Shown: positions 1 to 12,100 of the stretch, piece by piece
Position numbering within the stretch: the first letter of the stretch is position 1
Layout of the letters: each line of letters starts with the position of its first letter
Assembly: GCA_025331565.1 (NCBI GenBank)
Contig: JAFREQ010000065.1
Coordinates: 388,501 to 452,500, forward strand
Length of the DNA: 64,000 nucleotides
DNA from: Holacanthus passer
Lineage: Eukaryota; Chordata; Actinopteri; Pomacanthidae
Reading direction: 5' to 3'
Position numbers and translations under genes: made by a program
Notes under the pieces: generated by a model
The model's database searches: none
Seen by the model: the letters and a program-made list of their open reading frames with translations, nothing else
Told to the model about the DNA's origin: nothing

Positions 1-128
1 ACATCTCGGCTTTATTGTGTCTTCCTCGCACACTTTTTGTCTTTTTGTGTCACTTCTCTGATGTTTTTGTCTCTTTTTTGTTGTTGGTGAAATTGATCTC
101 AGATTAAAAAGGCAAAGGTTCCGGTGTT
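1..128 (-). other. cdh20: cdh20 3' UTR (partial or complete)
   Basis: AT-rich sequence directly after the stop codon. A minus-strand AATAAA lies at 16-11, about 113 nt after the stop, and could be a proximal polyadenylation signal. The window ends 10 nt beyond it, so cleavage, and any longer UTR form, would lie outside. Confidence 0.5.
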
Positions 129-646
129 CTACCACATCGGAGGACTGTTTGTCTCCAGCACGCCGTACATCTCGGCGAGCTTTTTAAAGCGAGGTCCCCA
201 GTCGTTGAGATAGTCGTACTCGTGGTCCGTATTGGACGTCCCCGACTGGAGCGAGCTGAGGGACTCAGCGACCGAACCTTCCCCCTCGTAGGCGTACGTC
301 TGCAGGGAGTCGTAAGGTGGGGCGCACGGGTCCATGTCGGCCTCCAGGAGCTTCGCCAGCACATATCCGTGAACGTTACTGTCCCCGCCGCCGCCCATGA
401 CGCACGCCTGAGGGACGTACCGCGACAGGCTCTCGATCTCCGGCAGCATGTCCTGTCTCATCTTGCCCAGGTGGTGGTGCGCCTCACGCGGGTTCCACAT
501 TGCGGCGATGTCGAAGGCCTCGGTGTCCTCCTCGCCGCCGCCTTCGTCGTCGTAGCGCACGATGTTCTCGTGGACGTTCTCCTCCTCGTCGCACAGGTAG
601 GGCTTCTTTCGATGGGTGCGCAGGGAGAGCATGAGCAGAATCATCA
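129..646 (-). CDS. cdh20: cdh20 last coding exon: membrane helix end and cytoplasmic tail
   Basis: Completes V625, then residues 626-796 and a TAG stop (131-129). MILLMLSL ends the helix and RTHRKK is the stop-transfer. The juxtamembrane part [20 protein letters not shown] (650-669) corresponds to the p120-catenin-binding region. The C-terminal [20 protein letters not shown] with [14 protein letters not shown] (773-786) corresponds to the beta-catenin-binding region. A four-glycine run (GGGG, 709-712) lies in the less conserved middle. The protein ends SPPMW. The acceptor is GACCAG. Confidence 0.95.
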
Positions 647-3600
647 CTGGTCGAAGGAAGAGAAAAGAAAGAGTCAGAACAGAGACAGACAGGAAAACTT
701 TATAGATGTCACCGTAACAAACATTCACTGGTTTCACCTTCTGTCATGTGAAAATCAGCTGCGTAACATTGTACAACTCTGAGTTCTGTTTTTGGGTCCA
801 GATTCTCATTTGCTACGAAACCTTCTGTCATTTTGGACATGGCACATGCGAAGGCACATGAATTCAGAAAGTTATTAAAGTTAGAAAACATTTTCTTGCA
901 TTTCAAACTTTTGTGGTCCAAAGTAAAACTACTGACCGAGGGCGGCAGCAGGCCTGGATGAAAAAATCACTGCGGCACCCTGACCTTTCGGCGAGAGAGC
1001 GTGCAGCGATTATGTACCTCCTCCAGTGTAAAATAATCAACCTGGTAGCTGAATATAAACATAAAGTGCTCTGCTTGGGCCAAACTAATGAATATAAATG
1101 TTATATTAACAGACTGACTTCCTGCTGCACACACACCTCGTTTACCACATTAGAACAAGATGGAAATGGAGCGAGAGGCACTGGAGGGAACATCGCACTT
1201 TGGTTTGTCTCGAAGCAAAAATCTGTTCTAAACTCAATAAACTCCTGTGCTCAAACTCGACAGAGTAGAAATTCTCCGTTTGACAAAGGAGATACCGCAG
1301 GAGCCTCCGAAGCAGCCGGCGAAGGCATCTCCCAGTGTGATATCGCCGGCGCAGGATTAAATATGAGTTTCTTTTTTGCATCCTGGCAAAAGCCTAGCGT
1401 TCATTAGCACCAGCTGCCCTGTAGCATCACACTTTCTTCTCCCCCCGGAGGCTGATATGGACCCACTTTATCTCTCCCTGCAGACCTGTAACTGTGAGCA
1501 GGAGGCTCAGCTGGTTGACTCACTCTGCTCCACCGAGAGGCAGCAATAAATTCTGGTAAAACGTCTTTGCTTCGCTTCGAGTGTGAGCTCATCGTTTTGA
1601 ATAGACATAATAATTCTGATTTCAAAGGAGGAGTTATGCAACATTATATTATCATTATTAACTAGTTTATATCCTGTTGGAAATTTTAATCTACAGCAGT
1701 GCATCATATTCTATAAGATCATCATATGTTTGAGCTCAGAAAAACAGTTTTCAGCTTTGTGACGATGCATTTTCCAGCTGATCCAAGAGGCTTTTTAAAG
1801 ACTTGATTCAGCTTCAGAAGGAGGAGAATTTTCTCAACAAAGGAACAATTCATCCTTCAGATGATGAAGAATTTCACACATATATGTGTGATATTGGATA
1901 TATGTGGTTTTTACTGGACAGGAAGGGTTTGAAATTTCATCTAAAAAAGTAACTAGTAACTAAAGTTAATCAGACAAATGTAGTGGAGTAGAAAGTCCAA
2001 TATTTCCCTCTGCGATGTGGTGGAGTATAAAGTTGCATAAAATGGAAATACTCAAGTACAAATACCTCAAATGTGTATTTACTTGAGTAAATGTACTTAG
2101 TTACATTCCACCACTGGTTTTGAGTGACGCCACTGTTACTGTGAACTGGATGTGTTGTGGGAAAAAAGCTTGACAGTCGTAGCAACAAATCTCAATCCCA
2201 AACTGTGATATGAAATTTTAGCTCAGATTAAGCTTCGTTATTTGACACCAGGCCTCCGGCTGCTCTCTGCACGTCCTCACAGCAGCAGCTCGTCACTCAC
2301 CCAGCAGGACGAAGATGCAGGCCAGGATGGCGATGAGCGCTCCTCTGCTGAGGCTGGCGGGCAGACTGTACGCCTCGGCGTTGCACGACATGACGTTGCC
2401 CTCCTGGTCGCAGCTGCACACGCGGATGGTCAGCGTGCTGGTGCTGGTCTGGACCGGCTGCTCGCCGTCAGAGATGAAGATGGGTAAGTAGAAGACGGTC
2501 TGGTCCTGCTGAGACCAGCCTCCGCGGCGGGTCAGGATCCACGCCGTGTTGTCTGGAGAGAGGCAGAGAGGTCGGGGAAAGGAAGAGTTAGTGTACAGAG
2601 ACACAGAGACAAGATGCTTGGAGTCTCAGGGCTCAGATAACAGTTCAGGACCTGTGATTATTACTGGTTATTACTGTCAACATATAAGACTAGACTGTAC
2701 TCTCCTGTCCAGGGTAGGACAAGAGTGAAGAATGCTGAAATAAATGTAGGAAGGTCAGGGGTCAAAATCCTCCAGAGCAACATATTTGATTATAAACCAA
2801 AAACATCCTGTGAAATGTTCTAATTATTTAAAATCATCTTCATTCATGTTACTGTTTCAAGGTCAGGACATAATTCTGTTGCAGAATATTTTAATGAATT
2901 AATTTGACCAAGAACAACCTAAAAAACACAGCTTGTGCGAATACAAACAAGGACATGACCTTGTTTTCCTGGTTGAAAGACGGAAATGAAAGTTTTCCCA
3001 CACCGGGAGTTGAACCCGGGCCGCCTGGGTGAAAACCAGGAATCCTGACCGCTAGACCATGTGGGACACCTTCACATCATCAGTGATGGAGTCAGACTCA
3101 GAATCTTTCATGGCATCATACTTTAGATTACAACCCACAAAATCAGATTTCCACTGAGTTTCTTTAAGGTACAAAACAGGAAGGTGGCGCTGTTCTATCC
3201 AGAATAAACTGGCTGAACCTGTTACATGGAAGCTCAGTCAGATTTGGAGGAAAACTGCTTCATGCTTTTCACCATAAACCAGAAAATGGTTGCTCTCCTT
3301 GCAGAACAAACGGAGCTAAAGCTTCCAGAGTCACTGGTGATTGAATCCTGTTTCGTGAGGAGGCAGCTGTGAAAACAAATGATCTTCTGATGAACACTTT
3401 GCTGTGACATGTTCGCTCTACCTTGGTTGTCTCTCAGGGTGAAGTTGGGGTTGTTGGCGGCCTCCGGAGCCAGACTGTAGTAGAAGTGTTGTCCACCGAG
3501 GGGCTCGTCTGGATCCACCGCCCTCACCGTCTGGATCAGCTGGATCATCAACAGACACGGAGTCAGGTCCCAGAGGAAGGAAGGCACTGATTCATATTTG

Positions 3601-6600
3601 GTTTTCATCGTGCAATGAATTATGTTTTGATTATTTTCTCGGTATTACAGCAGCTTCAGCTCCCACGAGGCTTCACTCTCATTACACAACGATTTTTCTT
3701 GAGAAATTATGACTTAATCCTCATTATAGCTTCCTAGTATCATGAGTTTTTATATAAAGTCACAACTTTTCATGATAATTTTGTTGGAAAAATATCAACT
3801 TGGTGTCACAAAATAATGACTTGATACTATGTCTTTACTTTAAATACTTATATATTGTTGGAAGTTTCATTTAAGATAACACCTCATAATATAATAATAA
3901 TAATAATAATAATAATATTTTGTATGTAAAATCTTTAACTCCAAAGTAAGTTGTAGCTTTAGCAGTCAAATAAACGTAGTGGCACAAAAGTTTGGCCTTT
4001 TGGTGGAGCAGAAAACACGAAGCAGCATAAAAGTACCTCAACCTTTGTATGTGTTATAGTACTTGATGTACATGTACCCAGTTGCTGTGATTAAATGTTG
4101 TCGTGTCAGACGTTCGTGTCACTGTACCTGCCCTGCTTTGGCGTTTTCACACACATAAGCCTCCAAGTAGTGCGTCAGCGAGGGAGGATTATCGTTCACG
4201 TCCAGGATCTTCACGGCCACCGACACGCTCGCGATCTGTGAGGGGTTATCTGCACACACACACACACACACACACACATTGGTCAGAGGCTGCAAGATGC
4301 ATCGATGGACTCAGATACATTAATGACTCTGAGGATCCTGCTGAGCTCAGTTTGTGCCTCCCTTAATCTTCCGCTCATTTACAGCGAGCCCGCGGCACAT
4401 TAGACCTCCTCACGCTTAGATTACAATTCTATTATTCTCCATTACCAATCAGAAATTTGCATATCTTAACCAGCTGTGTAATAGGCAATAGAAACGCAAT
4501 TAGCGGGTAGTAACTACTTTCTCAGGTTTCATCACATGATCGATCAATCATCGGCGCGACTTTGGCTGTGGAGGTCGAAGCCTGTGTGGCCTTGTGCTAC
4601 TCTGCACGTGTGTTCGAGGGTCAGCAAGAAGTATTGAAGCATCTGACTTAAAGTGAACGTGCTGACGTTTCAGCCGAAGCGAAGTCGGTGGTGTGAAAAT
4701 CTATTTGAGTTGAAGTACAGTACGAGAAGTGGCTCGATTAAAATGGGAATATTGATTGAGTTGCTTTGAACAAATGAGAGTTTTGTTCCACCAACTGTGC
4801 AAAGAATGAGTTTTACAGAAGACAGGTGCAGATAATAAAACTAATGACGGCTGGATTCCATTTAGCTTCTTCACTTTCAGGGTCCTGGTCTTGTTCACAC
4901 TGGCTTCCTGTCATGGTACATCAGAAATGTTCACCTGAACTTTTCCTAATGTGACCAGTCACCGTGGGATCATGGGAGTTCATTGCTGAACAACGACGAT
5001 TGCAGATGAAAATGAATAATTGTGCTCCATCAAAATTTCACTTCGATGTCACAATGACATTTTCAGACTCAAATCTGTGAGTTTTCTTGTAAAAATCAGA
5101 ACTTTTTCATTTCTCAAAAATGACATCTTGCTCTCAAAACCTCACATTTGAAGTTTTCCTCCCACAGTGGTGCAGACACAGCTTATAGTCGCAGTGGATG
5201 TGACAAGTAAAAGAAAGTTACTTCAGCAAATCAGTTCCAGCTAATTTCCCTCCACACTGTTTCAGTCACTCTCTTCCTACCTGTGCCCTCTCGCCCTCTC
5301 CGTCTCCGTCACATCCTTAATTAGCCACCGTGCGAAAAAGTGATTTAATCAGTCATTAATTCAATTGCCGTCTCCTTTTAGGTGCGTCTACCGAGCGGAG
5401 AGACAAACCGACAAACAAAGCGAGGGGAGGGGGGCTGAAGGTGACTCTCGGCGCCACCAGCTGTGAGCAGATCTGCAGGGCATCTCCTGCTCCACATTAT
5501 GTAACTCAGCAGGAGTTGTTTTCCAAAATCACAGGTTCTGTATTTGTGCAAATGTATTCGCCCATCTGCTTTTTGTCTGGGCTTTTTGTCTCCACCTTCT
5601 TAGAAAGTCACCTTTGTCCTGAAAATGATGTCTGCTAACAAATAAGTATCAACTGCATGTCCTTGGACTTGTGCACTGATTCGGTTTCATCCAAAGTACC
5701 AACTAATTTGCCATTTTCTGTGTGTAATTCAAACTCAGCAGCACAGCAGGGCGTCCAAAATGTTGAATGTTGTAACGTGAAATTTGTCTTTAATCTAATT
5801 CAAATTGTCCATAAACATCCATAAATACATCCAAGAAACTGTTTTATCTTTTCTTTAAAAACAGGAGCTGGAGCCAAAGTATCATTTTAGTTCTCACACA
5901 CAAAGTGAGAAGAATTGAAATCTCAGTTCTCCAAATTCTTTAAAGCCTTTCTTTCCAAAAACAAGTGAAAAAAACTGCCAGTTGTAGAAACTTATTTCTA
6001 AAAACAAGCTTATTTTTCTTATTCTATTTCAGCTCCTTGCGTCAACACAGACTCTCAGTTCTTTCTCTATGAACACTAGAGACAGATTTTCATTGCACTG
6101 GCATGAATAAGGAAAAATTGTGTTTTCAGGACTCAATTATAGGCAGAAATGATTTCAGCATGAGGAAGTGTGTGTGTGTGTGTGTGTGTGTGTGTCTGTG
6201 TGTCTGTGTGTGTGTGACGTACTCATCTCCATGGCGAGCACAGTGATGTTGTGCCAGCCGATCTCCTCTCGGTCCAGCAAACGCACCGTCATCAGTGACC
6301 CGGAAGTGATTTCCATGTAGAAGTACTTCTCGGGGTCACTGGACCTCTCCATGGAATACCTGGTGACACAAAATGACACGTGTGAATTCATCACTGTTGA
6401 ATTAAAGAGCACCTTTGTGTGTTTATGGGGGGGGTTGTAATCCCATCTGAGGTGGGGGAGGGGGCACATACACAACCCAGCATGTGCAGCATGTGTGTAT
6501 CTGCGCGATAAGACTGGCAGTTTTCTGAAGGCACAATAAGAAGAAGAGGCTCCAGATAAGGCTTAATCAGAGTATCTGCCTCCTCTGCCAAAGTGACGCC

Positions 6601-7498
6601 GGGGATCCGCAGACCTGCGGCGCGCCGCCTCGGCTCATCTCCTGCCACCGCCGGCTGCTTTCCAAAACACTCTTCTGAGAGCGACATGCAGCAGCCAGAC
6701 ACACACACAGGAGAGGAGGAGAGGCAGGAGGATGTAGAGCACATCCTCTTCCAGGCCGTGGAGCAGAAACCTGTTTATGTAACCATGAGGTGTCCCGTGT
6801 TCACACATGGGCTGAATTCAACTGTGGCAGCTTCACTCTGCTCTCACCTGGAAGAAGCGAAGGTGTTTATACGTCTGTGTGAATTGGAGAAAATCGCATC
6901 CAAGAGAGAGGAAATATGAACTGATTCGAGAATCATCAACTCGATTTCTTGTTTCAAGTCATTTACAAAGCAAAAATGCTGATGATGATCTGAGTCCTGC
7001 GTCTGAAGCCTGAAGAGTTTGGAAACCAAAGACAAAACCTTTGTATTCTGAGGCTCGGTGCAACTGTTATTATTTATTATTATACATTTATATATTCATT
7101 TATTCAAGTCTTTTGTTCGAGATGATGATGAAAAGCAACATTGTCACATTTTGTTTGGATGAAATAAACTAAAATCATCTTGTTAAACACTCAAACTCAC
7201 CAGTAAAACCTGATAACCTACATTTAAAGATTTAAGATGACATTTATAAGGTTTTACTTGCCTTTAAATGACTAATTAACGTATAAAAATAACCATTAAT
7301 TGTTTAATAAAAGACTGGTGTGTGTGTGTGTGTGTGAAGTGTGTGTGTGTGTGTGTGTGTGCGCTCATGTCTGTAGGGTTGTTTGCAGTGTGTGTTTCGG
7401 ACGACAGGGAACAGTCGTGACTGGCACATCCACGCCTGGCAAGGATCTCCCTGAAGGATCTCTATTAATATCACTCCTCCACAGCCATGAGGCGGGGC

Positions 7499-7529
<31 letters not shown>

Positions 7530-9146
7530 GGCCACGTGCTTGTGTGAGTTCAGATATATCTGCCAGTCATGCTGCTGTCGGTAAAGGACAGAAAGATGTG
7601 AAATGGAAATGAGAGCGGCAGAGAGACTGAAGGTCACCTGCTGCTCGTTATCTGTCATCTCATGTTGTTGTTGCAGAGTCTGGCCTCAGCTCTTCGCTGT
7701 CACCCTCAACCGCTTCCTCAGCTTCCTGCCGCTCACGCTCGAGCCGGCTTTCTGAAAATCTCTCCCTGATTCACCGCCAGGATCCGACGCCAGCTCCGGG
7801 GATTCAGATGGGAGCTTTAGCTGCATCGGTGGCCGACGGCTCTGGTTCTTCAGGAACGACAGAGCTGTCGGTTAATCGTCATCGGTCGAGCTCTTTAAGC
7901 ATCAAAGAGTTTCGAGCCGTGGTTCCAACAGGGAGGTCGGGACAACTCTGATATACTGCAATGTAGTGTTTATTTATTTATTTATGAAATTTCAATGTAG
8001 AAGCAGACAAACAAACTGTCTGGATGGAAAATCTATTTATGACTTCACACACTTTAACCTTTGCCTTTATAAATACACTAACTGTAGCTAAATGCTAACA
8101 TCATGCTAACTTACTAACAACATACTGATGTCCAGCGGTGTAAAGTAACTAAGTACATTTACTCAAGTACTGTATTTTGAGGTACTCGTACTTTATTTAA
8201 TTATTTCCCTTTTCTGCTACTTTTAACTTATTTCTTGGACAAATATTGTACTTTTTACTTGATGAGATTTAGTTTAGAGCGTTGAAATTTGCAGAGTCAG
8301 ATTAATAACACAAAATATCATCAACAAATAAATGATGATGCAACATTACAGGTAAAGATCACTTCAATGATCCCTGGAGGAAATTCACAAGTCGTATATT
8401 GGTGATTAAATTGAAGACATATTTTTACTTTTGTTACTTTGATGATGCATGTACTTTTGTACTTTTACAGAAGTAAAACTCTGAATGCATGACTGTTTCT
8501 GCACTTTTGCTTTGCCACTTTTACTTTAGTAAAAGATCTGAGTTCTTCTTCTTGGTGCTGGTGATCAGCAGTTATTATGGTCCAAAAAAATGAAGGACAG
8601 GTTCATTTTATTTTCCTTCCATCCTTCTATGTAAAAGTGTCCTGTGGAGTTTTCCTCTTAACAAACCAAACGTCTACACAACAAACAGTGAGCGAGTTTC
8701 CTTCCTTCATAAATGAGTATTTTATATCCAGCATTGTTTACATCTTCATTGCCTTTGCTGGCACATTGCAGCATATCTTGGTGTATTAGCGCCACCTGTT
8801 GATCGCTAATGGCATCAACACAACAGGGACCCACTCATAGAAAAAAGGCTTCTTAGGGGAACCTTTATGTGTTTAACTACTAAAGGTTTCGTCATCACAA
8901 ATTCCCACAGTGGAATGAAAAATGTAGTGTCCACAGCATGTGCCCTATTTTTTTGCTAAAAGTCCCATAATGCAATGCTTTCAGATGGTTAAATTACAGT
9001 TATGTGACACTTCACCTGTCAGGGAAAATGATGAGGACTCAGCTCCAGCTCACTAATGTCTGTTGGTGAATGAGTGAATGAGGAAGAAATTTCGGACACA
9101 GCACTTGAGATAAACTGCTGAGTGTCCATTCAGACACAGCCACTAA

Positions 9147-9177
<31 letters not shown>

Positions 9178-12100
9178 TCCATTTCCTGTGCACTACTTTT
9201 AGCTCTAATCGAGGTTGTAAAGCCGACAGCTGGGACGCGGCGCCGCCTGAGCCGTGTGAAAAACTCATTTACTGCTGCAGTCATTGATTCCTTCAGATGA
9301 TTAATAGCCTATTTAAAGGCTTTATGTCTAATTAGTATATGAGAGGTGCAGTCTGGACAGTGAGCCCACCACAAAACATCTGTTCTGTTCGAGCACAAAA
9401 CACACTCTCCAGTAATTGAGAGAAGTCCTCGGCTCCTCGGCTCCGGGTGCTGACTAATTGCTGGATGTTGAAACTTGTCAGGGTTGTTATTAACATTATT
9501 ATGTTTGTCCTCCTCATCCTCATCTTCAGTGATGGAGCTCTCAAACACACAGGCTGATAAATAGAGTCCGCAGGCATAGTTTGCTGTGAGGAGTCATGTT
9601 GTGATGCTGCCCCCTGATGGTGATCAGGTCACATCACATCTACAGAGCCAGAGGCCTTTGGGGTGTTTTAATGTTTCTGTTTGCTTTTTTCTCTCATAGC
9701 TTTACAGCCTCTCCCAGCATGCACTGGGAGGAATACAGAAGAAGTGACTCACTCTGATGAAGTAAGGTCCTTAAAAATCTGCAATCAAATTTAAAAATCG
9801 CACTTTTATGTGTTTACATTTACGAGTTGTGTGATTGTCGCTCATTTAATTTGGCTATTGATGAGACACTTTTTGCAATTAGCTCTTATCATAATGAAAT
9901 TTAACGCCAGCAGCCAAACAGGAGCCACTTTGTTTTATTGTTATTGACATTTTTAACTGAAGGAGTTAGCACATCCACATGATTCTTTGAGGTCCATATT
10001 TACTTTGTTTGTCACCTTGGTTTAATTTTCTGACAGCTGACGGTTACGAAGGCAAAACTGTCAGACGGACAACTTTTATATCTGAGAGCCGCTGAGCAGC
10101 ACATTACAAACCACAAGGCATAACATATATTTACAATGATGGTTTGTCCAGATGAAGCAGGTTTCCATTATTAATGTTTATACCAAACCAAAATAAATAG
10201 AAAAAATCCTAACAATCTACACAGCTGCTTCATGTTCAGAAAAATGTTGTGTTGTAATATAAAGATCAGGATATTTTGGGCTTAATATGCAAAAGGTTAA
10301 GGTTGATTTCTCCTCAGTGTATTTGGGTATTTAATGTCTGTTTGAACTATAAAGTTGACTGAAACGACTTTTAATAAAATGCACAGTAAATATGTTTACG
10401 GTGAAGCCAAATATGTTCAATGGTTCCATGAAAAGCAACAGGAGGCAGGTTGAAAACAAGAAAAACCACATGAGGTCGGGACTTTGTTGTTTCCTCACCT
10501 CACAGTGTTGTTGGCAGCATCGGGATCCCTCGCTGACACCGTCTTCACCACCGTCCCGATCTCAGCGTCCTCTGGCAGCTCGATGTAGTACGCCGGCGAG
10601 TCAAACAGCGGGGGCTCGTCCACGTCCTCCACGCTCACGTGCACGATGGTGACGTCCTTGAAGGGCCCGCGGTGGCGCAAGGCGGGGTCCAGGTGGGTGT
10701 TGGCGCCCTCGACCTTCAGAGTGTAGCTGGGCTTTCTCTCAAAGTCCAGTGGCTGCAGGATGCAAACACATAAAGGCATCATGAAGATGAACTCGTTTAT
10801 AGATTCTGAACTTTTGCTGCTCTTTGGCTGCAGTTTTAAACCATGAAGTTTTGCTCTTTGCTGTCAGAAATCTCAGTTATAGCTCCTTCAAAAACACTTG
10901 AATTTGTGCCAGTTTGATGTTAAAGAAAGAATCTCCCGCAGAACTGTATATTCAGTAGAAGTCGATATTGTGTCTCTGTGTGTATTAGAGCAAAAATATC
11001 CAGTTAAAGATCACCAGAGGAGGGAACTGATGAAGGATGGTAGGGAACTGCAGGAAGGTGAAGAGATCAAATCAGATGTTTCTTCCAAAAAGTTAAAGTG
11101 AAATGTATTGATTTTAGAGCTGAATCTACCAAAGAACACTAAGAATGAAGAGCAGGTTGTAGACAGCACTTCACAAGTCATGTAATGTTTGTCCCTCTCA
11201 AGACAAAATTAAATCGCCTGATTTTTGAAAGGAGTTTTGTTCCTTGCTCCCTGTATAACAAAGCAGCATTTTGTGGGTTCGTATCAGGGTTGTGAACAAA
11301 TGGAAATTGACAAAACCATCCTAAATTCATGAAATGTATCATAAATCCTAAGTTACATTAAATCTTTACTGCCTCAAATTAAGATATATGCATGAATCAA
11401 TAATATATCATCTGTAAAAGCCTTTGTTGTAATAGCAATTGTTTTGATGAATGACGAAGATGGTTAAAATCATCTATATAATCTATTACCTGTAGCTTGA
11501 AGCAATGATTTGTATTCCAGTCTGTCTCTTTACCTTTTTCACCGTGATGATGCCAAAAAGGTTGGTGGGGTCGGTGCTGATGTCAAAGGTGTCCCTTCCA
11601 TCTCCATCGATGATGCTGTACTTCATCTCGGCGTTGACCCCGATGTCCCTGTCCTTCGCCCAGATGCGACCCACCACTGAGCCCACAGGGGCCGACTCTG
11701 GGATGCTCATCTGATACAACCCTGAGGAGACAAATTAACAGAGTGATCATCCTGTCACACCTCCTCCTCCTGTCCTACCTCTCTTTATCCTCTAGAGGGA
11801 GCCAGACCTCTTCCGTCACCTCCACGGCCGTTCTCTCAGAAATCACATCTCAAGACAGCGTAAAACAAATGGCTCCATAAACGCCTCACAATTGGGTTAT
11901 ATACTGTCTCGCGGGCTGGCTTCAATTTCATCTACTGTTTAACCTCAAAGAAGAGGTGACAGCTGCCCAATTTGTGGCGCTCCCTGCAGTCCAAAGTGAA
12001 ATGCCTGCACATTGTGCTTGACAGAGGGGAATCCCTGAAGCTCTTCACAACCGATCAAAGTTCTATCGAAGTGATGGCGCTAATTGGTGGGGGACTAGTG

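Larger units (their letters stand above)
4250..6222 (-). other. cdh20: intron between cdh20 exons 8 and 9, bracketed by (CA)n and (UG)n
   Basis: 1973 bp. In transcript sense the intron opens GUACGU followed by an interrupted (CA)n tract (plus-strand positions 6216-6168). It closes with (UG)13 (4278-4253) then CAG. The branch-like CUGAC has its A at 4283. No polypyrimidine tract separates the branch element from the AG. Between the tracts the sequence has no recognisable gene or transposon. Confidence 0.8.
6360..10498 (-). other. cdh20: intron between cdh20 exons 7 and 8
   Basis: About 4.1 kb. Contains (TG)n at 7318-7362 and 7502-7529, (CA)n at 9146-9174, and a near full-length interspersed repeat at 8133-8560. 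No other gene is seen. The stretch 9180-9570 is unique-looking and includes TAATTAG-type homeodomain motifs. Confidence 0.85.

Noticed and set aside
913..1407. 164-codon plus-strand open frame inside a cdh20 intron
   Set aside because: No domain, antisense to an intron, no splice or promoter support.
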